NCBI GenBank assembly: GCA_031424495.1
Contig: JANPHP010000057.1
Location: 1-14,981 of the forward strand
Source: JADKCL01 sp031424495
GTDB taxonomy: Bacteria > Bacteroidota > Bacteroidia > J057 > JADKCL01
Direction of reading: 5' to 3'
Length of the DNA: 14,981 nt
The translations under genes were made by a program, and so were the position numbers. Each line of letters opens with the position of its first letter. Within the stretch, counting starts at the first letter, position 1. Below the pieces are notes generated by a model, which saw only the letters and a list, made by a program, of their open reading frames with translations, was not told the DNA's origin and did no database searches. Below, in pieces: positions 1-6,196 of the stretch.

Positions 1-230
1 CCCACAGATTCGTCGGCAACTGGAACACGCCCATCTTGGTGATCCACGGCGAGAAGGATTTCAGGGTGCCCGTCACCGAGGGAATGCAAGCATTCAACAT
101 CGCCAAGCTCAAGGGCTTGGATGCCAGATTTCTCTATTTCCCCGAAGAAGGCCACTGGGTCATGCAGCCCCAAAACGGCGTGCTCTGGCACAGGATTTTC
201 TTCGATTGGCTGGCGAAAACGCTTAAGTAA
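1..230 (+). CDS. S9 prolyl-oligopeptidase-family serine peptidase, C-terminal end (partial)
   Basis: The reading frame is open from base 3 to a TAA at 228-230, giving about 75 residues; the start and most of the gene lie outside the window. The segment matches the end of the alpha/beta-hydrolase domain of the S9 family (acylaminoacyl-/dipeptidyl-peptidase type). The strand leading into VIHGEKDFRVP carries the catalytic Asp (in the EKD triplet). About 35 residues later, FPEEGHWV carries the catalytic His (EGHW). These are followed by the typical closing pattern PQNGVLWHRIFFDWL. The nucleophilic Ser region is not in the window. Family members cleave peptides, usually after Pro or from blocked N-termini, and in Bacteroidota are often periplasmic or exported. 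Location cannot be judged here because the N-terminus is missing. A hairpin with a short T-run follows the stop, so this is probably the last gene of its transcript. Confidence 0.93.
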   Translation, partial: HRFVGNWNTPILVIHGEKDFRVPVTEGMQAFNIAKLKGLDARFLYFPEEGHWVMQPQNGVLWHRIFFDWLAKTLK

Positions 231-241
231 TTAATAATTAG

Positions 242-289
242 AAATGAGGAATTAGGAATTGGAGGGTTTCAATTCCTAATTCCTCATTT
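242..289 (+). terminator. Perfect 20-bp hairpin after the S9 peptidase gene
   Basis: The left arm 242-261 is exactly complementary to the right arm 270-289, with an 8-base loop, and TTTTTAAT follows from 286. It starts 12 bases after the stop codon, so it could act as a rho-independent terminator for the upstream gene. The arms are AT-rich and built from the repeating word aattcctaattcct. Related words recur at 641-656, so it may also belong to a dispersed AT-rich intergenic repeat. Confidence 0.6.
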
Positions 290-291
290 TT

Positions 292-644
292 AATATGCTT
301 ATCGGCTACTTTGCCAGTAAGGACACATAAGGTTTGTCATTGGTACCGGAGTGATCGTGGGAGCGAAGCGATCCGATCACGTAGCGTCCCGCATGAAATG
401 CGGGATAGCGCTGCCAGGTACACCTCCTGCTTGCAAACTGCTATTTGCGACTCCTGCCAATATCGCCGTATCAGAAGGGCTATTTAGTAGGAGGTGTATC
501 GGTAGGCGCTATCCTGCACCATGTACGGGACGCTACGTTTTTTGTCATTTGCTGCGGCTCTTCCAGAGCCTTGCAAAAGCCAAAAAACTCCGGTCGAAAT
601 GACATGGGATTTGGCTTACTGCCAAAGTTCCAGACAAGCATAAT
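292..644. repeat. MITE-like palindromic intergenic repeat, copy 1
   Basis: The element is about 353 bp and has imperfect terminal inverted repeats of about 30 bp. The left end is 292-321, containing ATGCTT and then ACTTTGCCAGTAAG. The right end is 615-644, containing CTTACTGCCAAAGT and then AAGCAT. Much of the interior is palindromic: ACGTAGCGTCCCG near 377 pairs with CGGGACGCTACGT near 526, CACCTCC near 421 pairs with GGAGGTG near 490, and the ACCGGAGT block near 344 pairs with ACTCCGGT near 590. The same ends and several inner blocks recur in copy 2 (3799-4093). The core words (GTCATT..ACCGGAGTGATCG, GCGAAGCGA, GATCACGTAGCG) resemble a palindromic repeat I recall between genes in many Bacteroidota genomes. 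It sits between convergent genes and codes for nothing convincing; short frames inside it are by-products of the palindrome. Confidence 0.8.
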
Positions 645-667
645 TTCTAATTCCTAAGTTTTTGTAA

Positions 668-2596
668 CTACCTTCTATTCAGTTGTTTAGGCGATACGTT
701 CTGCCTCGGGCTCACTTGCTGTTGAGGGGCAATCGTTGGCCGTGGCTCTACGCGCTGCCACGAGTCTTTGTGGTAGGAGGGCGCTGGGTTGTTGTTTTGA
801 ATCTGATTTTGCGGCGGGCGCTCGATCCTGGGCTGCGGCTCATATTGCGGCTGATTCTTGGGTGGATTGTTGGGCCCCATATCGGTATTGGGTTTGGGCT
901 GATAGACGGGCGCTGCATCGGTATTGTTTTGCGGTTGGGTCACAGGCCGCGCATCGGTATTGGGTTTGGGCTGATAGACGGGCGCTGCATCGGTATTGTT
1001 TTTGGGCTGATAGACGGGCGCTGCGTCGGTATTGTTTTTGGGCTGATAGACCGGCGCTGTATCCGTATTGTTTTTGGGTTGTGAGACTGGTCGCGCATCG
1101 GTATTGTTTTTGGGCTGATTGACGGGCGCGGCATCCGTATTGTTTTTGGGTTGTGAGACGGGTCTGGCATCGGTATTGGGTTTGGTGGGCCAGATCGTGG
1201 TCGGGCGTGACTCGGCCGGGTTGTTGCCTGCTGCCGGGCGCGGGGAGGCTTGGACCGTGGCATTCAGCTTGGGATAATCCTTTACATGCGACTCGAAATA
1301 AGCCTGCTCAGTTGGGGCTTTGGTCGGATGCGTGGCGACTTCATTGTGGTAGGAAACCTCAAATTGGCCGAATTCTTTGATGCGGCCTGGCCGACCTGCA
1401 TCGTTTTTGAGCCAGTCCTTGCCAAATACATTTTGATTTTCGCTCACCCAGTTGTCGACCTCGCGGTGAAATCCGCTCGGTGAGTCGCGGTGCCCCTCAT
1501 TGTAACACAACATGTGGTGCGTGAGGTGGGGGTAGTGGCTGTGGTGCCAAGGCTGATTAAAATACCAGTGAGTATAATAAGGCGAAGGCATGCCATACAC
1601 AATGATCACTCCGCCGGCACCATAATAGTAGCCGCTATGGGACCAATAAGGCTGCGGATACCAGTATGGATAATCATACCAAGTCGGGTATCCATACCAC
1701 CATGGATAGGGATTGTAATAATTGTAGCCACCATAATATCCGTTGTTGTAGCCGCCATTGTATCCCGTATTGTAGGCGTTGTTGTTGCCGTAATAATAGT
1801 TATTGTTGGTGGTGTATTGCGTCACCTGCTGCTCTGTGGCGGCAGGCGCACCTGAGGCTTGCCGAAATTCCTCAGAAGATTCTTGAAACTCTTTGAGTGC
1901 CTGCGGATTGGCGCTAAGGCTGTCGCGCCAAGCCTGCAATTCCTCGGCATTTTTGCGGGCCACCTCGACGTTGAGCGAATCCAATTTGTGGATCACCCAA
2001 GCGGGATCGCGCTTGTAGAGGTCACCCACAAGAACGGTCATTTTGAGGTCATCGCTCAAAATAGAGAGCACTTCGGGCAAATTCACCAAGTTGCGAAAAG
2101 ATTTTTGTGCCGCTGCCGGGTAGGTGCTCAGCAGCGTTTCAAATGCATTTTGCGACGCGTCGTACAGGCCATCCATCTTCACCATCACATCGCGTTGCCC
2201 CTTGTCGGCCCAGCGAGCATCCGTCTGCACGATCTCGGGATAATCCTTGAGCGCATCCTCCTTGATGCCGCCCTTGGCTGCCAAGTCCTGAACCAATTGC
2301 GGGTAACGTGCCAGTTCCCAAAATCGCTCTTGATCGGCCTGCGCGTAAGGCGAAAGCAAATCCGAAAATTGCTGACTCGTCAACTTCTGCATTTCACTGA
2401 TGCGCACCACCAATTCTGGATATTGACTCGCTTGCAAAATGTCGTTGCGGGTGGCATCGGGATAGAGCACGAGCGCATCGATACTAGCTTTGTCCTCTTC
2501 GATGAGGCGCGCGAGCAGGGCATCAGAACTCTGGGCGCGGGTATTAGCTATCAGCAGCATCATGGCTGCTACGAGGGATAAGATTCTTGTTTTCAT
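668..2596 (-). CDS. Exported Tyr/Trp-rich protein with 'YP' repeats and a 12-residue tail repeat
   Basis: Start chosen at 2596 (642 aa): a clear signal peptide follows (MKTRILSLVAAMMLLIANTRAQ-like; Lys/Arg, hydrophobic core, A-Q cleavage). An in-frame ATG 30 bases upstream only adds residues ahead of it. Residues about 25-245 are helical and charged and repeat a YP-centred motif (LYPDATRNDIL, QYPELVVRI, RYPQLVQDL, DYPEIVQ, TYPAAAQ, NLPEVLSIL), reminiscent of the DUF3300 pattern, though this is only a resemblance. Residues about 261-350 are extremely rich in Tyr, Asn, Gly, Trp and Pro, followed by a His-rich patch (HWYFNQPWHHSHYPHLTHH). Residues 474-581 are nine 12-residue units of NTDAAPVYQPKN type, and a Pro/Gln/Asn-rich tail ends in LNRR. 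No T9SS sorting domain is seen. The low-complexity regions suggest a surface or matrix role. Function is unknown. Confidence 0.85.
   Translation of the reverse strand: MKTRILSLVAAMMLLIANTRAQSSDALLARLIEEDKASIDALVLYPDATRNDILQASQYPELVVRISEMQKLTSQQFSDLLSPYAQADQERFWELARYPQLVQDLAAKGGIKEDALKDYPEIVQTDARWADKGQRDVMVKMDGLYDASQNAFETLLSTYPAAAQKSFRNLVNLPEVLSILSDDLKMTVLVGDLYKRDPAWVIHKLDSLNVEVARKNAEELQAWRDSLSANPQALKEFQESSEEFRQASGAPAATEQQVTQYTTNNNYYYGNNNAYNTGYNGGYNNGYYGGYNYYNPYPWWYGYPTWYDYPYWYPQPYWSHSGYYYGAGGVIIVYGMPSPYYTHWYFNQPWHHSHYPHLTHHMLCYNEGHRDSPSGFHREVDNWVSENQNVFGKDWLKNDAGRPGRIKEFGQFEVSYHNEVATHPTKAPTEQAYFESHVKDYPKLNATVQASPRPAAGNNPAESRPTTIWPTKPNTDARPVSQPKNNTDAAPVNQPKNNTDARPVSQPKNNTDTAPVYQPKNNTDAAPVYQPKNNTDAAPVYQPKPNTDARPVTQPQNNTDAAPVYQPKPNTDMGPNNPPKNQPQYEPQPRIERPPQNQIQNNNPAPSYHKDSWQRVEPRPTIAPQQQVSPRQNVSPKQLNRR
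854..1177 (-). repeat. Nine 36-bp tandem coding repeats
   Basis: Within the exported Tyr-rich protein gene, the word ATCGGTATT (plus strand; codes NTD on the minus strand) or a close variant (e.g. ATCCGTATT) recurs at 36-base spacing from 1169-1177 down to 881-889. The units read NTD-(A/T)-(A/R)-PV-x-QP-(K/Q)-(N/P). The last unit (NTDMGPNNPPKN) has diverged. The period is exactly 12 codons with no length variation, so the frame is kept. Such arrays change copy number by slippage or unequal recombination and often form extended Pro-rich stalks or spacers. Confidence 0.9.
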
Positions 2597-3013
2597 TGCC
2601 TTGCAAAATATAGTGGCAATAAGCAAGGATTTTGAAGGTTCTACTATGATGTCACAATAGGAGGGAGGTGATTTTTGTCAGGTTTTGGGTGTTGTGGGAA
2701 ATACGCTTGGGATAAAGAGTAACCGCCTAATGGTCGGAACTTCTCTTTTTTCAGGATAGTTACACGCCCATCGCGGAGCATAAGATATCATTGTGGTTGG
2801 AGATTTTGCTAGTGCCGCGAATTCAAAATTACCGCGCCATTTGCCTTTGAGGATAGCCTCTGAAACGTGCGACTCTGCCGAGGCGGGCTAGTTTTTAAAG
2901 ACATCTTTGAATCTTCGTTTTTGGGCCATACGTTTTCATTTTCAGAAACATACGCAGGTAGCAGGACCGCAGAGCGGTCTCACCTTTGTAGAAAACCAGC
3001 ACCCCACCAGTAT

Positions 3014-3034
3014 CGATCCGCCGAAGGCGGATCG
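3014..3034. repeat. Perfect 9-bp hairpin (CGATCCGCC-GAA-GGCGGATCG)
   Basis: Arms 3014-3022 and 3026-3034 are exactly complementary around a GAA loop. A second hairpin, 2965-2970 / 2974-2979, lies 35 bases upstream. No T-run follows on either strand, so it is unlikely to be an intrinsic terminator. It is more like a REP-type or extragenic palindrome. Confidence 0.6.
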
Positions 3035-3045
3035 AACATTCGGAA

Positions 3046-3064
3046 CTGGCAAAGTGGCTGATAA
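3046..3064. repeat. Solo end of the MITE-like element
   Basis: The sequence ACTGGCAAAGT followed by GGCTGATAA matches the right end of the element family (ACTGGCAAAGT + AGCCGATAA read from the reversed left end of copy 1; ACTGGCAAAGT + AACCGATTA in copy 2). No matching left end is evident within the preceding 400 bases, so this looks like a remnant. Confidence 0.55.
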
Positions 3065-3137
3065 TCAAATGTTCTATGAAGTGTTGATACCCCTCGGCGC
3101 ATCATTCAAAATGGTACAGCAAATCGGAAGTGATAAG

Positions 3138-3727
3138 CTAGCATGATGATTTTTTGCCAAGAAAAACTCGTTTAAATGACGAATAGAGCCTTCGTAGCCA
3201 ATCAATCTCAACATTTTGCTTGGAGTCTGAATCTGAATTTGAGCTTCCCTGATTTGCAGTTTCGATTGCAGCTAGCCAAGCATACAATCCATCAAAAACG
3301 CCGCCATTGAGAAACTTGTCCAGAAATATCGTCAAGGAATCGGTGAGCGTCACGGCTGTCCTATCATAATTGTAGACGCTGTATCGATTGTGATCCTGAT
3401 GATCAATCGTAAGGATTCACGTATCAGAGTAAATTAAGTACTCCGCAAAGTGAAAATCGTCCTTACGAACCAGATAGCGATCGGGATTTGGGTCTCGTCT
3501 CTTACTTCAAGAATTTCAGCGAGCGGCACGATCCTGAACATGTCCTCGTCGGAATAAAATCCATCACAATACCTGTAAAACGTCTTAAAATCGTCCGGCA
3601 ATTCCTGACCAAGGGCACGCTCAAAATCCAAAATCTCCTCTTCGCTGGCAGGCGCATAAGGCGTGATGCCGAGCTTTTCCTTGTCGGCCGCTATCCGGTC
3701 AATAATAGCTTGAATTGTGAGACTCAT
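3138..3727 (-). pseudogene. SMI1/KNR4 (SUKH) family gene, broken by a frameshift and a nonsense codon
   Basis: Start at 3727 (MSLTIQAIIDRI). The first frame encodes a typical SUKH front half: APASEEEILDFERALG, then LPDDFKTFYRYCDGF, then FRIVPLAEILEVRDET. It then runs off into nonsense and stops at 3434. Re-reading one base at 3491 restores PNPDRYLVRKDDFHFAEYL and IYSDT, then a TGA at 3417-3419. The same frame continues after the TGA with ILTIDHQDHNRYSVYNYD, TLTDSLTIFLDKFLNGGVF and DGLYAWLAAIE, the classic SUKH C-terminus, to a TAG at 3138. With one added C and TGA read as Trp (TGG), the protein would be 196 aa, a normal family length. SUKH proteins include immunity proteins against contact-dependent and polymorphic toxins; no toxin gene is visible here. 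A MITE-like element lies 71 bp upstream of the start. The alternative is that one lesion is a sequencing error; the TGA is harder to explain that way. Confidence 0.85.
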
Positions 3728-3798
3728 ATTTTCAAAAATTATATGATTGAAAAAAATAATAATGCTCAAACATTCCAAGACCAACCATAATCCCCAAT

Positions 3799-4093
3799 TA
3801 TGCTTGTGGGGAACTTTGCCAGTAGGCCAAAAAAGTTTGTCATTTCGACCGGAGTGATCGACAAAGCGAAGCGACTCGATCACGTAGCGGAGAAATCTAG
3901 CGCCGACAGATACACCAGCTGCTTGAAAACTCCTCTTTAAAAACCCCAGCTTGAAAGTACTACTCCTTGCAATCCGCATCAGCAGGGCCATTTAGTTGAA
4001 GGTGTATCGAAAGGCGCAAGATGTCTCCGCTACATCTTCGATTCGGTCGACATGACAACATGAATACTTACTGGCAAAGTAACCGATTAGCAT
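3799..4093. mobile_element. MITE-like palindromic element, copy 2, with 9-bp target-site-like duplication
   Basis: The element is 295 bp. Its left end reads TATGCTTGTGGGGAACTTTG then CCAGTA. Its right end, read on the opposite strand, gives ATGCTAATCGGTTACTTTG then CCAGTAAG. The 9-bp word ATCCCCAAT stands immediately outside both ends (3790-3798 and 4094-4102), as expected for a target-site duplication. The interior is homologous in the same orientation to copy 1 (ACCGGAGTGATCG, GCGAAGCGA, GATCACGTAGCG, then ATCAGCAGGGCCATTTAGT and GGTGTATCG), and is itself largely palindromic. It carries no transposase, so it would be non-autonomous. It sits between the MutS-like gene and the broken SUKH gene, upstream of the latter's start. 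Confidence 0.75.
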
Positions 4094-4111
4094 ATCCCCA
4101 ATCATTCATTG

Positions 4112-4139
4112 TCAATTGTCCATTATCAATTATCAATTA
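4112..4139. repeat. Four 7-bp tandem repeats (TCAATTA type)
   Basis: The units are TCAATTG, TCCATTA, TCAATTA, TCAATTA. The last one overlaps the stop codon (4137-4139) of the minus-strand MutS-like gene. Short heptad arrays of this kind are common at gene ends in cyanobacteria and Bacteroidota; no function can be assigned here. Confidence 0.65.
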
Positions 4140-5930
4140 AACTTCAATTCCCATCGCCCGCATCAGCGCCGTCGCATTCATGCTCAGGCATTGGCCATCG
4201 GTGAGTTTGTAATCAAACAATAATTGTCCCTCGGGGGTGACCGTGCAGTTGAAGCTGTAGTTGTGAATCGACAGCGGCAATTGCGCGGCCATATCGACGA
4301 GCTCGATGTCGTGGGTGCTCACGAGGCCCGAACCGCCGAGTTTGTGCAGTTGTTGCACGAGGGCACGCGCGCCCGCCTGCCGGTCGCGGCTATTGGTGCC
4401 TTTGAGGATCTCGTCGAGCAGGAAGAGGACATTAGGCTCGGTACGCACGATCTCGATCACGGCTTTGAGGCGCTTGAGTTCGGCATAAAAGCTTGACGTA
4501 TTCTCCTCCAAATTGTCGGTTGTGCGCATGGATGTGGCGATCTGCATAGGGGAGAGGCGCATGGACGTGGCGCAAACGGGCGCCCCCATGAGTGCGAGCA
4601 CGACATTGATGCCCGCCGTGCGCAGGTAGGTGCTTTTGCCGCTCATGTTGGAGCCGGTCACGAGCCATATTGTGCCATTGCCGACGAGCGACATCGGGTT
4701 GGCGACACGTTGTTGCAGGGGAATGAGCGGATGGCCCATTTCCACGGCTTCCAACGAAAATTCGCCCTGCACAATTTCAGGAGTGCTCCAGTCGGGAAAT
4801 GCAAACTGCAAAGCCGCCAAGCTGTTGAGCGCTTCCATGTCGCCGATGACTTCAAACCAGTCCATCACGCGTTCGCCCAAGTCGGCTTTCCATTTCTCCA
4901 GGGCTTGCAAACACCAAATGTCCCAGAAGAAAAAGGTATTCATCAAAATATGGGGCAGTCCGGTATTGCGAAACTCCAGATTGGCGATGATGTTGGCGAG
5001 GCGGGCGATCTCTGCGGATGCGGGACGGCCCTGCGTCATGAGCCGCTGTTGCAGCGTCTCGATGGCGACACCGCCGCCCTTGAGGTCCTCGATCTCAGCG
5101 ATGAGCTGAGACCAGTTTCTGAGCAATTTGCCCCGTTTGGAACTTGTGGTCTGCACCCGCACCATCAATTTTCCGATGCTGCGGTTCACCATCCAATTTC
5201 CAAATACCAAGAATCCCATATACCCAAAAGGATGCAAGCCAATGATCACCAGCACGGTATCGATGGCCATGGCGCTGATCATGATCAAAGGCAAATAGCT
5301 GATCATGCGGTGCGCACGCAGATAACTCGGCTCCAGCAGCCAATTGCGCAGCAATTCGGGTGATTCCTCCTTGTCTTCCTGCGTTTCGGCTGTGGCTTGG
5401 AAATTTTGACGCCAATCGATTTTCCCGGCCAGCGATCGCGCAGCCGCCTGCCGGTCGTGGACCGTCTCGACGCTAGCATATTTCAAAAGCCAATTGGCCA
5501 AATTCCTGCGGCCAAATCGCGTAGACGCGCGGCTCAGCAATTGATACAGCGAGTGCTTGCCAAAAATATCGAGGTCGCTGCTGTAGGGGTGATGCGGATC
5601 GATGAATTCCTGCCCTTCGTCAAAATCGTTCAACTTGCCTTGTAAGCGCCGCACCTCGTCTTGGTTGATGCGCAACAAGGTCTGCTGAAACCGCAATTGT
5701 TTTTTCACCTGCTCATTCCACCGCACGACCATGCCAAACGCAACGATCCCCAGCAGCAACATGAGCAGCCACCAAGCGCCGCCCCAACTCCAGGAAAAGA
5801 CCTCAATGGCCACGACGAGCAGAAATACGCCCAAACGCGCAAAAGCGATTGAGTCCAGCGACTTGTTGATGCGGTCGATCGCAGCCTGAAATTGCTTTTG
5901 GCGTTCCTGAAAAATGTCCAGTGGGTTCAT
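4137..5930 (-). CDS. Membrane-anchored MutS-like ATPase
   Basis: Start chosen at 5930 (MNPLDIFQERQ, 597 aa); the longer frame upstream runs through a hairpin and a promoter-like box. Hydrophobic segments at about 32-47, 52-70 and 212-248 suggest an N-terminal membrane hairpin and a second membrane region. The helical clamp/core part spans roughly 80-380 (HSLYQLLSRASTRFGRRNLA). The C-terminal MutS ATPase domain is complete: Walker A GSNMSGKST (426-434), the family signature NTSSFYAEL (477-485), Walker B LFLLDE (502-507), then KGTNSRDRQ, and the switch STHD (538-541). There is no N-terminal mismatch-recognition domain and no C-terminal Smr nuclease domain, so this is neither MutS1 nor MutS2. 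Homologues are annotated only as 'MutS-related' in Bacteroidota. The likely role is a membrane-associated ATPase acting on DNA; its substrate is unknown. Probably transcribed alone. Confidence 0.9.
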   Translation of the reverse strand: MNPLDIFQERQKQFQAAIDRINKSLDSIAFARLGVFLLVVAIEVFSWSWGGAWWLLMLLLGIVAFGMVVRWNEQVKKQLRFQQTLLRINQDEVRRLQGKLNDFDEGQEFIDPHHPYSSDLDIFGKHSLYQLLSRASTRFGRRNLANWLLKYASVETVHDRQAAARSLAGKIDWRQNFQATAETQEDKEESPELLRNWLLEPSYLRAHRMISYLPLIMISAMAIDTVLVIIGLHPFGYMGFLVFGNWMVNRSIGKLMVRVQTTSSKRGKLLRNWSQLIAEIEDLKGGGVAIETLQQRLMTQGRPASAEIARLANIIANLEFRNTGLPHILMNTFFFWDIWCLQALEKWKADLGERVMDWFEVIGDMEALNSLAALQFAFPDWSTPEIVQGEFSLEAVEMGHPLIPLQQRVANPMSLVGNGTIWLVTGSNMSGKSTYLRTAGINVVLALMGAPVCATSMRLSPMQIATSMRTTDNLEENTSSFYAELKRLKAVIEIVRTEPNVLFLLDEILKGTNSRDRQAGARALVQQLHKLGGSGLVSTHDIELVDMAAQLPLSIHNYSFNCTVTPEGQLLFDYKLTDGQCLSMNATALMRAMGIEV

Positions 5931-5935
5931 AGGGG

Positions 5936-5943
5936 CAAAGCTA
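5936..5943 (-). promoter_or_regulatory. Candidate -7 box of the MutS-like gene
   Basis: On the minus strand this reads TAGCTTTG, an exact match to the Bacteroidota TAnnTTTG -7 consensus. It ends only five bases before the ATG, so if used, the transcript would be nearly or fully leaderless. No TTG at the usual 19-21-base distance is obvious, which keeps confidence low. Confidence 0.35.
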
Positions 5944-5964
5944 CGGATATGATACAAAAAGAAA

Positions 5965-5987
5965 CCCCCGCAGTGTCGCTGCGGGGG
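5965..5987 (-). terminator. GC-rich terminator hairpin upstream of the MutS-like gene
   Basis: Nine-base perfect arms CCCCCGCAG (5965-5973) and CTGCGGGGG (5979-5987) enclose a 5-base loop. Read on the minus strand the stem is followed by TTTCTTTTTG, the layout of an intrinsic terminator. It lies 35 bases before the MutS-like start and 210 bases after the oxidoreductase stop, so it could stop read-through into the MutS-like gene. It could also act as an attenuator if transcription starts further upstream. Confidence 0.7.
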
Positions 5988-6108
5988 AATTTTCTGATCC
6001 CGTGGTCGGGAAAACAAAAAGGGTATGAGAAAAATTTACTACTTCACTGGAAATGTACGAAAAATGAAGCAATGAGATACGTGCAATGTGTAAAAAACTA
6101 AAAATACT

Positions 6109-6139
6109 TTGTAATGACTTGTAAAATAGGTCATTACAA
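6109..6139 (-). terminator. Terminator hairpin after the oxidoreductase gene
   Basis: Ten-base perfect arms TTGTAATGAC (6109-6118) and GTCATTACAA (6130-6139) with an 11-base loop, starting 57 bases after the minus-strand stop at 6197. Downstream on the minus strand comes AGTATTTTTAGTTTTTTAC, which is T-rich. The stem is AT-rich, so it may be weak alone; it stands in series with the GC-rich hairpin at 5965-5987. Confidence 0.6.
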
Positions 6140-6196
6140 TTTCAGAATTCTCAGCAGCAAACGATTCCTTTTCATCCAACTACTTCAAAATCAAGA

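Larger units (their letters stand above)
2597..3137. other. 540-bp non-coding region with hairpins and repeat debris
   Basis: No frame in this stretch has a plausible start, length and composition together. Contents seen: a GC-rich hairpin at 2965-2979 (GACCGC / GCGGTC, 3-base loop); a perfect 9-bp stem at 3014-3034 (CGATCCGCC, loop GAA, GGCGGATCG); and a solitary copy of the MITE-like element's end at 3046-3064. The hairpin segment at about 2960-3042, with CACCTTTGTAGAAAACC between the stems, resembles another dispersed Bacteroidota repeat, but a genome search would be needed to show it. The left part (2597-2660) should carry the promoter of the minus-strand gene ending at 668. A TATATTTTG word lies just upstream of that start, close to but not exactly the TAnnTTTG consensus. 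Confidence 0.6.

Noticed and set aside
351..657. Two overlapping plus-strand frames (83 and 70 codons) inside repeat copy 1
   Set aside because: They lie within the palindromic repeat, have unusual Cys/Arg-rich composition and no protein-family pattern; copy 2 does not preserve them.
736..1122. Plus-strand and alternative minus-strand frames with striking 12-residue repeats (RRALHRYCFWAD type)
   Set aside because: They are shadows of the 36-bp coding repeat in the minus-strand gene; any frame through a 36-bp array is periodic.
1859..2581. 240-codon plus-strand frame opposite the exported Tyr-rich gene
   Set aside because: Antisense shadow: the minus-strand frame has a signal peptide and structured motifs, the plus-strand one does not.
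2867..3146. Small plus-strand frames of 64 and 79 codons in the gap
   Set aside because: They run through hairpins and the solo repeat end, and overlap each other; no ribosome binding site or family signal.
3728..3991. N-terminal extension of the SUKH frame from 3991
   Set aside because: It reads through repeat copy 2 and shows no family similarity; the domain begins properly at 3727.
5931..6017. 29-residue N-terminal extension of the MutS-like protein
   Set aside because: It would translate a terminator hairpin and a promoter-like box; MNPLDIFQERQ at 5930 is a better start.
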